NCBI RefSeq assembly: GCF_000718025.1
Contig: NZ_JODS01000001.1
Coordinates: 186,001 to 250,000 of the forward strand
Origin: Kitasatospora purpeofusca
GTDB taxonomy: Bacteria > Actinomycetota > Actinomycetes > Streptomycetales > Streptomycetaceae
Direction: 5' to 3'
DNA: 64,000 nt
The notes beneath the pieces are model-generated. The model searched no databases and had not been told where the DNA came from. It was given only the letters and a program-made list of their open reading frames with translations. Every line of letters starts with the position of its first letter. Position 1 is the first letter of the stretch. Below, one piece after another: positions 48,913 to 57,974 of this stretch. The translations under genes were made by a program, and so were the position numbers.

Positions 48913-50520
48913 CTACTCGGTCCAGATCGCGGCGGCGGTCCGGTCGTCGGTGTAGCCCTTGGCGCGGACCTGGACCTGGCGGAGGAAGTCCACGGTGCCC
49001 GGCGGGTGCGGGTGCGCCCAATGCGAGGCCAGGAAGTGCGCGACGGCGGGCTCGTCCGCGACCGGGCGGGCCAGCCCCGGGGTGCAGAGCAGCAGGATGT
49101 CCCCCGGGGTCGCCGGGACCATCCGGAAGCGGAACGGGCGCGGGCCCGGCACCGGGGACTCCGGCACCGGCGGCTGGCCGTCGGGGTGGTGCAGCAGCCG
49201 GGCCGCGTACGCGTCGATCCAGTGGCCGGAGCGCAGCAGGTACAGCCCGCCCGGGCCGACCCCGAACGCCGCCCGGTACCCGGCCTCCGGGTCCAGCGAG
49301 GCCAGCAGGCAGTGCAGCGAGGCGGGGGACGGCTCCTCCTCCGCCTCGGCCGCCGCCCGGTCCTCAGCACCGTCCGATGTGCCGACCGGGCTGAGTGCGC
49401 GGAGCGGGGCGACGGCGCTGAGCGCGAGCCGCTGGAGGCCGTAGCGGAGGCGGTCGCGGGCGCCGTCGCGCAGGTCCGCGGCGAGTCCCTCGCGGCTGCG
49501 GCCGACCGCGGCCGCGAGCTGGCGGCAGGCCTCGGCACTCGCGGTGGCGACCAGGCCGGCGGCCGGACCTGAGTGGTCGAACCCGCCGAGCACCGCGAGC
49601 AGCAGCCCGTCCGCGCCCTCGCCGAACCGGGTGACCAGCAGCGAGTCCCGCCGGGGTTCGCCGCGGTAGCGGGCGGAGTCGCCGCGGACGGAGACCGCCC
49701 GCAGGGTGGTGGCGGCGTACTGGGCGCCCTCCAGCACGGTGTCGGCGACGATGCCGCCCAGCGCGCCGGGGTCCGCCTCGGGGACGGCGGTCGGTTCGGG
49801 GCCGTACGTGGGCGGGCGTTCGCCGACGTGCGGCACGGCGGGCGCAGACGCGGCCCGCCCGGGGCGGGGGTCGGGCCGGGGGGCGGGCGGCGCGGGCGCG
49901 GGTTCGGGCGCGGAGGCTTCGGGCGCGGGAACGGGAGCTTCGGGCTCAGGAGCAGGCTCGGGTTCAGGAGCAGGCTCGGGAGCAGCGGCCACCTCGGCCA
50001 ACGGCTCAACCGGCTCCGGGGCAGGCTCGGGCACGGAATCCGGCTTGGCCCGGGGCTCGGGCACCCGGGGCGCCGGTTCCGCGGCCACCTCCACGGCCTC
50101 CGGCAGCTCGGCCAGGGCCGCGGGTCCCGCGTCCGCCCAGGCGGGAGCGGGGAAGCGGCGGGTGTCGTCGGCGCCCGGAGCCTCGTCCGCCGGGTGCTGC
50201 GGAGCGATCACGCCGACGGCGGTGTCGAACCAGTCGTCGATGCTGTCCCGTTCCAGCACCTTCTGGTCGGCCCGCACCGGCTCGGGCTCCACGACTGCCC
50301 CGGCCTCCCCGGAGTCCGCTGCCGCCCCGGGGGCCCCGTCACCGCCCCGCTGCTGCCCGATGAGTCCCGCCGCCGTCTCGAACCAGTCGTCGACACTGCC
50401 CTCCCCCGGTCCGGCGTCCGGGGTGTCGGGGAGGGTGCCGGCCGGTCCCGCGTAGACCGTGTCCCACCAGCCGTCGTCCGGCCGGAGCTGCTGCTGCGCG
50501 GGTGCACCCTGTTCGGTCAT
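48913..50520 (-). CDS. Degenerate PP2C-like protein with repeated acidic-tryptophan motifs
   Basis: A 535-residue protein from ATG 50520. The N-terminal half is acidic, Pro/Ala/Glu-rich and contains three related short motifs: DDGWWDTVYAGPAG, DDWFETAAGLIGQQ and DDWFDTAVGVIAPQ. The C-terminal half is PP2C-like: RGDSARYRGEPRRDSLLVTR, LLAVLGGFDHSGPAAGLVAT, ILLLCTPGLARPV and GYTDDRTAAAIWTE. The metal-binding Asp of the usual DGMGG is missing (LGGFDHSG) and CTDGL is CTPGL, so it may not be an active phosphatase. The long PAPEPEPAPEP run suggests an extended spacer. The role is unknown; a scaffold or sensor in Ser/Thr kinase signalling is possible. Confidence 0.65.
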   Translation of the reverse strand: MTEQGAPAQQQLRPDDGWWDTVYAGPAGTLPDTPDAGPGEGSVDDWFETAAGLIGQQRGGDGAPGAAADSGEAGAVVEPEPVRADQKVLERDSIDDWFDTAVGVIAPQHPADEAPGADDTRRFPAPAWADAGPAALAELPEAVEVAAEPAPRVPEPRAKPDSVPEPAPEPVEPLAEVAAAPEPAPEPEPAPEPEAPVPAPEASAPEPAPAPPAPRPDPRPGRAASAPAVPHVGERPPTYGPEPTAVPEADPGALGGIVADTVLEGAQYAATTLRAVSVRGDSARYRGEPRRDSLLVTRFGEGADGLLLAVLGGFDHSGPAAGLVATASAEACRQLAAAVGRSREGLAADLRDGARDRLRYGLQRLALSAVAPLRALSPVGTSDGAEDRAAAEAEEEPSPASLHCLLASLDPEAGYRAAFGVGPGGLYLLRSGHWIDAYAARLLHHPDGQPPVPESPVPGPRPFRFRMVPATPGDILLLCTPGLARPVADEPAVAHFLASHWAHPHPPGTVDFLRQVQVRAKGYTDDRTAAAIWTE

Positions 50521-50813
50521 CTGGCGGCTCCTGGTCACTGCTGCTCGTCGCTCGCTGCTTCTGACGCCGCCCCCGGGCGGGCTCGACGTCATTGTCCCCA
50601 AGTGCAACGACGCTGTCCGGGTTTCGGCGACAACCACGCACACATCGGCCGATACCGATCACCGCGTTCGGCGCCCGTTTCGCTTCCGTTCCTCCCGCAG
50701 TCGACCGAACCGCCCGGACCAGGGCGTTTCCGGGGTATTCAGGCGGCTCCGCGCCCGAAAATGAGAACCGGGGAGGGGGCTCGCTTCACCCGTTCGGCTG
50801 ATTAAATGTGCGC

Positions 50814-51362
50814 ATGACCGCGTCGGCCCCCAGCACACCCCGGCCGGGGAGGGCCGCTCTCGCGGTCCGCCCGGTGGGCGTGCTGTGGATCCTGCTGCTG
50901 GTCGGGCTGCTGACGGCGCTGCCGTGCGCGGCGCACGCCAAGGCGGCCACGGCCGAGCGATCCGGCTCCCCGGTGACCGTTCCGGCCGACCCCCCGGTGG
51001 GGCCGCCGACCGGACTCGGCGCCGTTCCCCGGGCCGACGCACCCCCGTACCTCCTCGGCACCGCCGCCACCGGTCCGGCCACCACGCCGCAGACCCTCGC
51101 CGACCGCCTCCGCGCGGAGAGCCACCGGCACTGGACCTGGTGCTCGGTCGACGGCGACCCGCCGCACCGCAACAGCGGCTGTTCCGGCCACCCGTACTGC
51201 GCCCAGGACGCCCAGCTCCCCAACCCGCCGCCGCAGCAGCAACCCGCCGCGGCACTCCGGCCGGAGACCGCCGAGGCGCCGCCCCGGGTGGCGCCGGCCG
51301 GGCTGCTGGTCGGGCCGCACCCCGTACCCGACCTGCACGAACTCCAAGTACAACGGTCCTGA
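50814..51362 (+). CDS. Hypothetical secreted protein
   Basis: A 182-residue protein from ATG 50814; GTG 50808 is an alternative. The N-terminus is a signal peptide (VGVLWILLLVGLLTALPCAA, HAKA cleavage). The mature part is Pro/Thr-rich with a small cysteine-bearing segment (HWTWCSVDGDPPHRNSGCSG, HPYCAQDAQLPNPPPQQQ). Three cysteines in 20 residues suggest disulfides or metal binding. I do not recognise the family. The next gene starts 134 bases downstream. Confidence 0.5.
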   Translation: MTASAPSTPRPGRAALAVRPVGVLWILLLVGLLTALPCAAHAKAATAERSGSPVTVPADPPVGPPTGLGAVPRADAPPYLLGTAATGPATTPQTLADRLRAESHRHWTWCSVDGDPPHRNSGCSGHPYCAQDAQLPNPPPQQQPAAALRPETAEAPPRVAPAGLLVGPHPVPDLHELQVQRS

Positions 51363-51496
51363 GCGGAACCCGCCGCCGGCCCCGGCCCTCCCCCGCCGCC
51401 CAACACGCGCCGGGCGGGCGGGACCGACGGATCCGCCCCCTCCCACCACCTCTTCAGACCGCCGTGCCCGATGCGCGGTGGGGACAAGGACATCTC

Positions 51497-52177
51497 ATGG
51501 GTTCCGCCTCCAAGCAGTCGAACAAGGCCCAGGGCAACAAGCCGAGCGCCAAGCAGGCGAGCAACGACCGCCGCGCCCGGATCGCCGAGCTGCGCGCCGC
51601 CGAGCAGCGCCGCGACCGCCGCAACAAGATCATCGCGGGCTCGGTCGCGGGTGTCCTGGTGATCGCCGCGATAGCCACCGGCACCTGGATCGTGGTCGAC
51701 GCCAACAAGGACAAGAAGGCCAAGGCCGCCGCTGCCGCCGCCCCGATCGACGGCGTCCAGACCTTCGGCGACCTGAGCCGCAACCACGTCAAGGAGAAGG
51801 TCACCTACCCGCAGACCCCTCCGGTCGGCGGTGACCACAACGCGGTCTGGCTGGACTGCATGGGCACCGTCTACGACCAGCCGGTCGAGAACGAGCGCGC
51901 CGTCCACTCGCTGGAGCACGGCGCGGTCTGGGTGACCTACAACGGCAAGGCCACCCCCGACGACATCAAGACCCTCTCGGACAAGGTGAAGGCCACCCCG
52001 TACTCGCTGATGAGCCCGTACCCGGACGAGAAGGGCACCATCACCCTGAACGCCTGGTCGACCCAGCTCGTCGTGGACAGCGCCAGCGACCCCCGGGTGA
52101 ACCAGTTCTTCACCAAGTACGTCCAGGGCAAGCAGACCCAGGAGCCGGGCGCCTCCTGCTCGATGGGGCAGATGTGA
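51497..52177 (+). CDS. DUF3105 membrane-anchored protein
   Basis: A 226-residue protein with a basic N-terminus (RRARIAELRAAEQRRDRRNK), one transmembrane helix (IIAGSVAGVLVIAAIATGTW) and an extracytoplasmic DUF3105 domain. The domain includes TYPQTPPVGGDHNAVWLDCM, VHSLEHGAVWVTYNG and TLNAWSTQLVVDSASDPRVN. Its conserved His and Cys residues (GGDHN, LDCMG, LEHG, ASCSMGQM) suggest metal binding, possibly copper. It overlaps the downstream DUF305 gene by four bases, a pairing common in actinobacteria. Confidence 0.85.
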   Translation: MGSASKQSNKAQGNKPSAKQASNDRRARIAELRAAEQRRDRRNKIIAGSVAGVLVIAAIATGTWIVVDANKDKKAKAAAAAAPIDGVQTFGDLSRNHVKEKVTYPQTPPVGGDHNAVWLDCMGTVYDQPVENERAVHSLEHGAVWVTYNGKATPDDIKTLSDKVKATPYSLMSPYPDEKGTITLNAWSTQLVVDSASDPRVNQFFTKYVQGKQTQEPGASCSMGQM

Positions 52178-52908
52178 CCGCCGCCGAGGCGAACGGCCAC
52201 GAGACGGACGGCCACGAGGACGCGGTCCCGGACGCCGCTCCGGCGGCCTCGCGCCGACGGATCTGGTGGCCGGCCGCGCTGGCCGCCGCGCTCGCCCTCG
52301 CGCTCGGGGTGCCGGCCCTGGTGGCGGGCGGGACGTCGGCCTCCGGCACCTCCTCGCTCAGCGTGCCGGCCGACGACTCCCCGGAGGCCGGGTTCGCCCG
52401 CGACATGGCGACCCACCACCAGCAGGCGGTGGACCTGTCGTTCATCGTCCGGGACCGGACCACGGACGAGCCCACCCGCACGCTGGCCTTCGACATCATC
52501 AACACCCAGGCCAACCAGCGCGGGATGATGATGGGCTGGCTCGACCAGTGGGGGCTCACCCAGCACTCCCCGGCCAAGCCGATGGCCTGGATGGCGATGG
52601 GCGGGCACGGGCACGGCGCCGACTACCAGGCGCACGACGGTTCGCTGATGCCCGGCATGGCCACCAACACCCAGCTCGCCAAGCTCCGCTCGCTGAGCGG
52701 GCGGGAGGCCGAGGTGTTCTACCTGCAGCTGATGCTGGAGCACCACAAGGGCGGGGTGGAGATGGCCCAGGGCTATGTCGACATGGCGCACAACGAGTCG
52801 GAGAAGCGGCTCGCGCAGTCGATGGTGATCGGCCAGACCTCGGAGATCGGCCTGATCACCGACATGCTCAAGGATCGCGGCGCCGCCCCGGGCGTGCCCG
52901 CCTCCTGA
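52174..52908 (+). CDS. DUF305 membrane protein
   Basis: A 244-residue protein from GTG 52174, overlapping the DUF3105 stop (GTGA). A His/Asp-rich N-terminus (EANGHETDGHEDAVPD) precedes a signal-anchor helix (WWPAALAAALALALGVPALV). The DUF305 four-helix domain carries ATHHQQAVDLSFIVRDRTTD, QRGMMMGWLDQWGLT, MLEHHKGGVEMAQGYVDMAH and a histidine-rich MAMGGHGHGADYQAHDG. DUF305 is a ferritin-like domain with conserved HH pairs and Met-rich helices implicated in copper handling. With DUF3105 it forms a likely two-component envelope module for metal tolerance. Confidence 0.87.
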   Translation: MTAAEANGHETDGHEDAVPDAAPAASRRRIWWPAALAAALALALGVPALVAGGTSASGTSSLSVPADDSPEAGFARDMATHHQQAVDLSFIVRDRTTDEPTRTLAFDIINTQANQRGMMMGWLDQWGLTQHSPAKPMAWMAMGGHGHGADYQAHDGSLMPGMATNTQLAKLRSLSGREAEVFYLQLMLEHHKGGVEMAQGYVDMAHNESEKRLAQSMVIGQTSEIGLITDMLKDRGAAPGVPAS

Positions 52909-52980
52909 GCCGCCCGGCGGTTCAGCGGCACAACGACACAGCGGCACAGCGACACGGCACTATCCGCACCGCGGCACAGC

Positions 52981-53025
52981 ACGGCCGGGGCGGTGGACGG
53001 GACTCCCGTCCACCGCCCCGGCCGT
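52981..53025. terminator. 21-bp perfect hairpin between convergent genes
   Basis: Bases 52981-53001 (ACGGCCGGGGCGGTGGACGG and one G) pair perfectly with 53005-53025 around an ACT loop. It lies 73 bases after DUF305 and 50 bases beyond the MFS stop. The A/C-rich run before it (52921-52985) is a degenerate CAGCGRCAC microsatellite. Confidence 0.75.
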
Positions 53026-53074
53026 TGCCGTGTCCGGACCCGCGCCCCCGTGCCGTCCCTGCCCGGAGCGCCGC

Positions 53075-54547
53075 TCAGCGCCGCCGCACCGGCCGGGAGA
53101 GCAGGACGGCGAGGCCCGCGACGACGGCGAGCGCCAGCAGGACCGCGCGCCCGCCCACCGCCGGGCCGGCCAGGTGGACGCCGAGCACCGGCAGCGCGGT
53201 GCCGAGCGCCGTACCGAGGCTGCGGGCCATGTTGACCATGCCGCCGCCGACCGCCGAGCACTCCGCCGGGATCGCCCGCATCACCAGCGCGTTGTTGGCC
53301 GGCAGCAGCAGGCCGAGACCGCCGCCGAGCACCAGCAGCGGGCCCGCCAGCAGCACCGCGGGCGCGCCCAGGGCGGGCAGCAGCGCGCAACCGAGCAGCC
53401 CGGCCCCGGCGAGGGCCGCGCCGCAGCGGCAGCGGGCGACATCGGACCAGCCGCGCGGCAGCAGCCCGCCGCCGACCGTGGCGGCCACCGCGAACGCGGC
53501 CGGGAGCACGGTGATCACCAGACCGGAGCGCGCGGTCGGGAGCCCCGCCTCGGCGAGCAGCACCGGGCCGAGAACCAGCGGGCAGAACAGCAGCAGGTAG
53601 CCGATCAGCGCGACCGCGAGGCCGGGGCGGACACCGGGGGTGTTGACCAGGCCGGGAGCGAGGATCGGCCGGGTGGCGCGGCGCTCCTGGCGGACCAGTG
53701 CGAGCGCGCACAGCACGGCGGCGGCCAGCAGGGCGGCGACCGCCCAGGCGGGCAGCGGCAGGCCGGAGGCGGCGGAGAGGGCGAGCAGCAGCGCGGTGGT
53801 GGAGCCGCCGAGCAGCAGCAGGCCGGCCAGGTCGAAGCGCCCGCCGTCCGGCTCCGGGCCGACGACGGGTCCGATGACGGGTCCGGCGGCGGCACGCGGG
53901 AGCGCCGGTGCGGCCTCGGGCCTGGTCCGGGGCAGCAGGAACCACCCGGCCACGATGCCCACCACGGCGACCGGCACATTGATCCAGAACACCCAGCGCC
54001 AGGAGGCGTGCGCCACCAGCAGCCCACCGAGGCTGGGGCCCAGCGCCAGGCCGAGGCCCTGCGCGGCGGCCTGCACCCCGAGCGCCCGGCGCATCGCGTG
54101 CCCGGGGACACCGCGCGCGACCAGGGCGACGCTGTTGGCCTGCATCATCGCGCCGCCCACGGCCTGGACCGCCCGGCAGGCGACCAGGGTGCCGAGGCCG
54201 CCGGCGAACCCGGCCCCGAGCGAGGCCAGCCCGAAGACGGCGAACCCGCCCAGGTACATGGTCTTCCGGCCGACCAGGTCGGACAGCCGGCCGATCGGCG
54301 CCAGCAGTGCGACCAGGACCAGCAGGTACGCGAGGGCGACCCACTCGACGGCCGCGAACCCGGCGTCGAACCGGTGCTGGAGCGCCGGGTAGACGAGCGC
54401 GGTGACGCTGGCCGTCAGCTGGCCGAGGAACGCCCCCAGGCAGACCGTCCCGACGGCGAGCCAGTGGGCGTACCGGCGGCCGGCTATGCCGCGCGGTCGG
54501 GGGCGCTCGGCGAGCAGCCGGGCGGTGAGCGTCGACGCGGCGTTCAT
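53075..54547 (-). CDS. MFS drug/metabolite exporter (DHA2-like)
   Basis: A 490-residue polytopic protein with about 14 hydrophobic helices. Motif A-like GRLSDLVGRKTMYLGGFAVF is after helix 2. Helix 5 carries the exporter motif C (LGLALGPSLGGLLVAHASWR then WVFWINVPVAVVGIVAG). This is the EmrB/QacA type of proton-coupled efflux pump. The substrate is unknown. It is divergent from a MarR regulator 142 bases away, with an A/T-rich inverted repeat just upstream of its start, the common repressor-pump arrangement. Confidence 0.87.
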   Translation of the reverse strand: MNAASTLTARLLAERPRPRGIAGRRYAHWLAVGTVCLGAFLGQLTASVTALVYPALQHRFDAGFAAVEWVALAYLLVLVALLAPIGRLSDLVGRKTMYLGGFAVFGLASLGAGFAGGLGTLVACRAVQAVGGAMMQANSVALVARGVPGHAMRRALGVQAAAQGLGLALGPSLGGLLVAHASWRWVFWINVPVAVVGIVAGWFLLPRTRPEAAPALPRAAAGPVIGPVVGPEPDGGRFDLAGLLLLGGSTTALLLALSAASGLPLPAWAVAALLAAAVLCALALVRQERRATRPILAPGLVNTPGVRPGLAVALIGYLLLFCPLVLGPVLLAEAGLPTARSGLVITVLPAAFAVAATVGGGLLPRGWSDVARCRCGAALAGAGLLGCALLPALGAPAVLLAGPLLVLGGGLGLLLPANNALVMRAIPAECSAVGGGMVNMARSLGTALGTALPVLGVHLAGPAVGGRAVLLALAVVAGLAVLLSRPVRRR

Positions 54548-54551
54548 ACTG

Positions 54552-54579
54552 CGAAATATATCGGATGCAGATATGTTCG
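54552..54579. promoter_or_regulatory. MarR-type operator candidate
   Basis: CGAAATATATC (54552-54562) and GATATGTTCG (54570-54579) form an imperfect inverted repeat in an A/T-rich island four bases upstream of the MFS start codon. The size and base content suit a MarR dimer site that would block pump transcription or initiation. Confidence 0.5.
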
Positions 54580-54689
54580 TTCTACGATTTATTCTGGATG
54601 CGACCGGTCCGTTACCCAGCGGGACCGGTCGCCCCCGACCGGTCCGCGGCCGTCAAAGGGCACCGGTACCAGGCGCTACGCTGTCGGCC

Positions 54690-55205
54690 ATGCCGTCGTC
54701 ACCGTCCGTTCCCGAATCCACCGCAGGCCCGCAGGACATCGAGCCGCAGGACACGGAGCCGACGACGATCGAACGCGCCCGCCGGCTCACCGACGCCGTC
54801 ACCCGGCTCCGCCGCGCCCTTCGCAGCAGCATCCGGACCGACTACCCGTGGGAGTCCCTGCCGATGGCGCAGGTCGAGCTCCTCCAGACGCTCGCCGCCG
54901 CCCCGCTCCGGGTCGGCGAACTGGCCGCCCGGCAGCGGCTCGCCCCGAACACCGTGAGCGGACTGGTCGGCAAGCTGCTGGAGGCCGGCTTCGTCGACCG
55001 CCAGGCCGACCCCGGGGACCGCCGCACCGCCCGGATCGCGCTCACCCCGGCCGGGCGCCGCCAGCTCGACGACTGGCAGCGCGCCCACGAGCGCCGGATC
55101 GCGGGCGCCCTCGACACCCTCTCCACCGCCGACCGCGACGCCGTGATGCACGCGCTGCCCGCCCTGGAGAACCTCGCCCGCGCCCTCGCCGAGCCCCCGG
55201 CCTGA
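54690..55205 (+). CDS. MarR-family transcription regulator
   Basis: A 171-residue protein from ATG 54690. The winged helix is at about 55-130 (WESLPMAQVELLQTLAAAPL, RVGELAARQRLAPNTVSGLV, DRRTARIALTPAGRRQL), with the DxRxxxxxLT wing typical of MarR. The dimerising helices are at both ends. It is divergent from the MFS pump and almost certainly represses it; an inducer may be the pump substrate. Confidence 0.87.
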   Translation: MPSSPSVPESTAGPQDIEPQDTEPTTIERARRLTDAVTRLRRALRSSIRTDYPWESLPMAQVELLQTLAAAPLRVGELAARQRLAPNTVSGLVGKLLEAGFVDRQADPGDRRTARIALTPAGRRQLDDWQRAHERRIAGALDTLSTADRDAVMHALPALENLARALAEPPA

Positions 55206-55310
55206 AGCCGGCCCGGGCCCGGCATGAGCCCGGCCCGAGCCCGGCCCGAGCCTCGCCCGAGCTGCGAAAACCGTTACCGCCCCCACCGACGGGGCCACTA
55301 TCGTCCGGCC

Positions 55311-55856
55311 ATGGACGCCCCCGCGCTGCGACTCGAACCCTGGACCGACGCCGATCTCGCCCTGCTGCGGTTGATCAACACCCCGGAGATGCGCCGGCAC
55401 GTCGGCGGTCCGGAGAGCGAGGAGCGGATGCTCCACCGCCACCGCCGCTACCTCGACTTCGTCCCCTCCGGGATCGGCTGCATGTACCGCGTGGTGCTGG
55501 AGACCGAGGACGTGCCCGGCGGGGTGTCCCGGGCGGTGGATGTCGGCAGTGTCGGCTACGCCGAGCGCGCCTGGCAGGGCGGCACCGTCTACGAGATGGG
55601 CTGGAACGTGCTCGCGCCCTACCGGGGCCGGGGCATCGCCGCCGCCGCGGCGCGGGCCGCCGTCGAGGCCGCCGCGCGCACCGCGCGCCACCGCCACCTG
55701 CACGCCTTCCCCTCGGTGGACCACCCCGCCTCCAACGCCGTCTGCCGCAGGGCCGGCTTCACCCTGGTCGGCGAGACCGACTTCGAGTTCCCGCCCGGCC
55801 GCTGGATGCGCAGCAACGACTGGCGGGTGGACCTCGGCGCGCTCACGGGCGCCTGA
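55311..55856 (+). CDS. GNAT N-acetyltransferase
   Basis: A 181-residue protein. The acetyl-CoA motif A is VYEMGWNVLAPYRGRGIAAA with the R-G-x-G-x-A loop, followed by helix ARAAVEAAARTAR. Motif B is HPASNAVCRRAGFTLVGETD. The N-terminal LRLEPWTDADLALLRLINTP is typical of RimJ/RimL-like GNATs (acetyltransf_3 group). The acceptor is unknown. It is preceded by an 85-base gap with a low-complexity GCCCGGCCCGAGC run. Confidence 0.82.
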   Translation: MDAPALRLEPWTDADLALLRLINTPEMRRHVGGPESEERMLHRHRRYLDFVPSGIGCMYRVVLETEDVPGGVSRAVDVGSVGYAERAWQGGTVYEMGWNVLAPYRGRGIAAAAARAAVEAAARTARHRHLHAFPSVDHPASNAVCRRAGFTLVGETDFEFPPGRWMRSNDWRVDLGALTGA

Positions 55857-55893
55857 CCCGCACCGGCGGGAACCGGGAGACCGGGCCCCGGGC

Positions 55894-56406
55894 TCAGAAC
55901 AGGCTGGTGCCGCCCTCCAGGTCGAGCAGCCAGCGCTTGCGGTCCACCCCGGCGGCGAAGCCGGTGAGGGCGCCGTTGGCACCGACCACCCGGTGGCAGG
56001 GGCGGACGATCAGCAGCGGGTTGGCGCCGACCGCGCCACCGACCGCGCGGACGGCGCGCGGGGACTCGCCGGCCAGATCGGCGAGCTGCCCGTAGGTGAC
56101 GGTCTCCCCGTACGGGATCCGGTCGAGCGCCTCCCAGACCCGCCTGCGGAAGTCGGTGCCGACCGGGGCGAGCGGCAGGTCGAAGGCGGTGCGCTCGCCG
56201 GCGAAGTACTCGGTGAGCTGGGTGGCCGCGACCGCGAGCGCGTCCGGGTCGTGCACCCAGTCGTCGGCGGGCTCGGCGAGCGCGTACTTCTGGCCGGGAG
56301 CGGTCACGGTGGCGAGCCCGGCCGGCCCGCCGTCCTCCGGCAGGACGCCGCTGAGCAGCAGCCGGCCGAAGGGGCTCTCCAGGAAGGTGAAGACGGTGGT
56401 GCTCAT
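55894..56406 (-). CDS. ogt: Methylated-DNA--protein-cysteine methyltransferase (Ogt type)
   Basis: A 170-residue suicide alkyltransferase that removes O6-alkylguanine lesions. The active-site PCHRV is within ANPLLIVRPCHRVVGANGAL at about residues 129-148. The recognition helix region YGQLADLAGESPRAVRAVGG and the N-terminal SPFGRLLLSG strand are normal. ATG 56406 overlaps the stop of the upstream alkA-like gene by four bases, so the two alkylation-repair proteins are translationally coupled. Confidence 0.92.
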   Translation of the reverse strand: MSTTVFTFLESPFGRLLLSGVLPEDGGPAGLATVTAPGQKYALAEPADDWVHDPDALAVAATQLTEYFAGERTAFDLPLAPVGTDFRRRVWEALDRIPYGETVTYGQLADLAGESPRAVRAVGGAVGANPLLIVRPCHRVVGANGALTGFAAGVDRKRWLLDLEGGTSLF

Positions 56407-57974
56407 GCGGGGGTGTTCTCCGTTCGGGTGCTGAGGTCGTCGGCCGGGGCCGCCCAGAGGCGGTGCACGGCATAGGAGCGCCAGGGGGCCCAGGCGTCGG
56501 ACGCGAGGGCGGCGGACTTCGGGTCCCCCGGGGCGCCGAGCCGGAGCAGTCCGTGCTTGACGCCGATGTCGCTCGGGAGGAAGACGTCGGGGTCGGCGAG
56601 CGCGCGCATCCGCAGGTATCCGACGGTCCACGGGCCGATGCCGGGCAGGGCGAGCAGTTGAGCGGCCGCCTCCTCCCGGTCGACGCCGCCGTCCAGCCGG
56701 ACGGTGCCCTCGGCGAGGGCGGCGCACAGGCCGGTGAGCGCGCGGCGCCGGGCGGCCGGCATCGCGAAGTCCTCCGGGTCGGCGGTGGCCAGGGCGGCGG
56801 CGGTCGGGAAGAGCAGCCGCAGTCCGCCACTGGGTTCGGGCAGCGCGGTGCCGTACTTCTCGGCCAGCCGGCCGGCCAGGGTGCGGGCCGCGCCGACGGT
56901 GACCTGCTGGCCGAGGACGGCGCGCACGGCGAGTTCGTGCGGGTCGACGTGGCCCGGCGAGCGCAGCCCGGGGCGGGCCCGGACCAGCGGCCCGAGCAGC
57001 GGGTCGGCGCCGAGCTGCTCGTCGACCGCGACCGGGTCGGCGTCCAGGTCGAACAGCACCCGCAGGCGCTGGACGGCGGTCGGCAAGTCGCGCAGGTCGG
57101 TGAGGAAGAGCCGGCAGTCGAGCCACCCCCGGGTGGCCGACCGGTCGGTGCCCAGGCCGTCCACCTCGGCGATGCCGGTGCCGTACGGGAGCGCGAGGGT
57201 GCGGCGGTAGGTCCGCACCCCGGGGCCCGGACCGGGCACGACCTCCTCCACGCCCGGGACGGCCCGCAGCGCGAGGAAGTCGATCAGGTGGTCGCTGTCC
57301 AGGGCGCCCCGGTAGGCGAGCCGCAGGGCGAGGCCGCCGGCCGGGGTGGCGGCGCGCCGGCCGGCCGCGACCTCGGCGCGCAGCCCGCTCGGGGTGCGGT
57401 CGTAGATCTCGCGCACGGTGTCGTTGAACTGCCGGACGGAGGCGAAGCCGGCCGCGAACGCGATCTCGGTGACCGGCAGCCCGGTGGTCTGGAGCAGCAG
57501 CCGGGCGGTCTGGGCGCGCCGGGCGCGGGCCAGCGCGATCGGCCCGGCACCGAGTTCGGCGGTGAGCTGGCGCTGGAGCTGGCGGGAGCTGTAGCCGAGG
57601 CGGTCGGCCAGACCGGCCACGCCCTCGCGGTCCACCACGCCGTCGCCGATCAGCCGCATGGCCCGGCCGACCAGGTCGGCGCGCTGGTTCCACTCGGGCG
57701 AGCCGGGGACGGAGTCGGGGCGGCAGCGGCGGCAGGCGCGGAAGCCGGCGTGCTGGGCGGCGGCGGCGCTGGGGTAGAAGGTGCAGTTGACGCGCTTCGG
57801 GGTCACGGCCGGGCAGCTCGGCCGGCAGTAGATGCCGGTCGAGGTGACGGCCGTGAAGAAGACGCCGTCGAAGCGGGCGTCCCGGCTGTCCACGGCGCGG
57901 TACCGGATGTCGTCGTCGATCACGCTGTCCAGTCTGCGGCACCGGAGGGGCGTCGACCGGCGGAAATCGGACAT
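56403..57974 (-). CDS. Ada-AlkA fusion: metal-binding AraC-type regulator with 3-methyladenine DNA glycosylase
   Basis: A 523-residue protein from ATG 57974; GTG 57923 is an alternative that fits family N-termini better. The Ada-type zinc site is YCRPSCPAVTPKRVNCTFYP plus RACRRCRPDS. An AraC HTH at about 120-200 (GVAGLADRLGYSSRQLQRQL, AAGFASVRQFNDTVREIYDR) follows. The AlkA domain includes the HhH-GPD motif LALPGIGPWTVGYLRMRALA, with the catalytic Asp in FLPSDIGVKHGL. It should sense alkyl phosphotriesters, activate transcription and excise alkylated bases. It is coupled to ogt. Confidence 0.88.
   Translation of the reverse strand: MSDFRRSTPLRCRRLDSVIDDDIRYRAVDSRDARFDGVFFTAVTSTGIYCRPSCPAVTPKRVNCTFYPSAAAAQHAGFRACRRCRPDSVPGSPEWNQRADLVGRAMRLIGDGVVDREGVAGLADRLGYSSRQLQRQLTAELGAGPIALARARRAQTARLLLQTTGLPVTEIAFAAGFASVRQFNDTVREIYDRTPSGLRAEVAAGRRAATPAGGLALRLAYRGALDSDHLIDFLALRAVPGVEEVVPGPGPGVRTYRRTLALPYGTGIAEVDGLGTDRSATRGWLDCRLFLTDLRDLPTAVQRLRVLFDLDADPVAVDEQLGADPLLGPLVRARPGLRSPGHVDPHELAVRAVLGQQVTVGAARTLAGRLAEKYGTALPEPSGGLRLLFPTAAALATADPEDFAMPAARRRALTGLCAALAEGTVRLDGGVDREEAAAQLLALPGIGPWTVGYLRMRALADPDVFLPSDIGVKHGLLRLGAPGDPKSAALASDAWAPWRSYAVHRLWAAPADDLSTRTENTPA

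Noticed and set aside
52921..52985. Possible small repeat array (CAGCGRCACA units)
   Set aside because: Units are only 9-11 bases with no unique spacers. It is a simple microsatellite next to a terminator.
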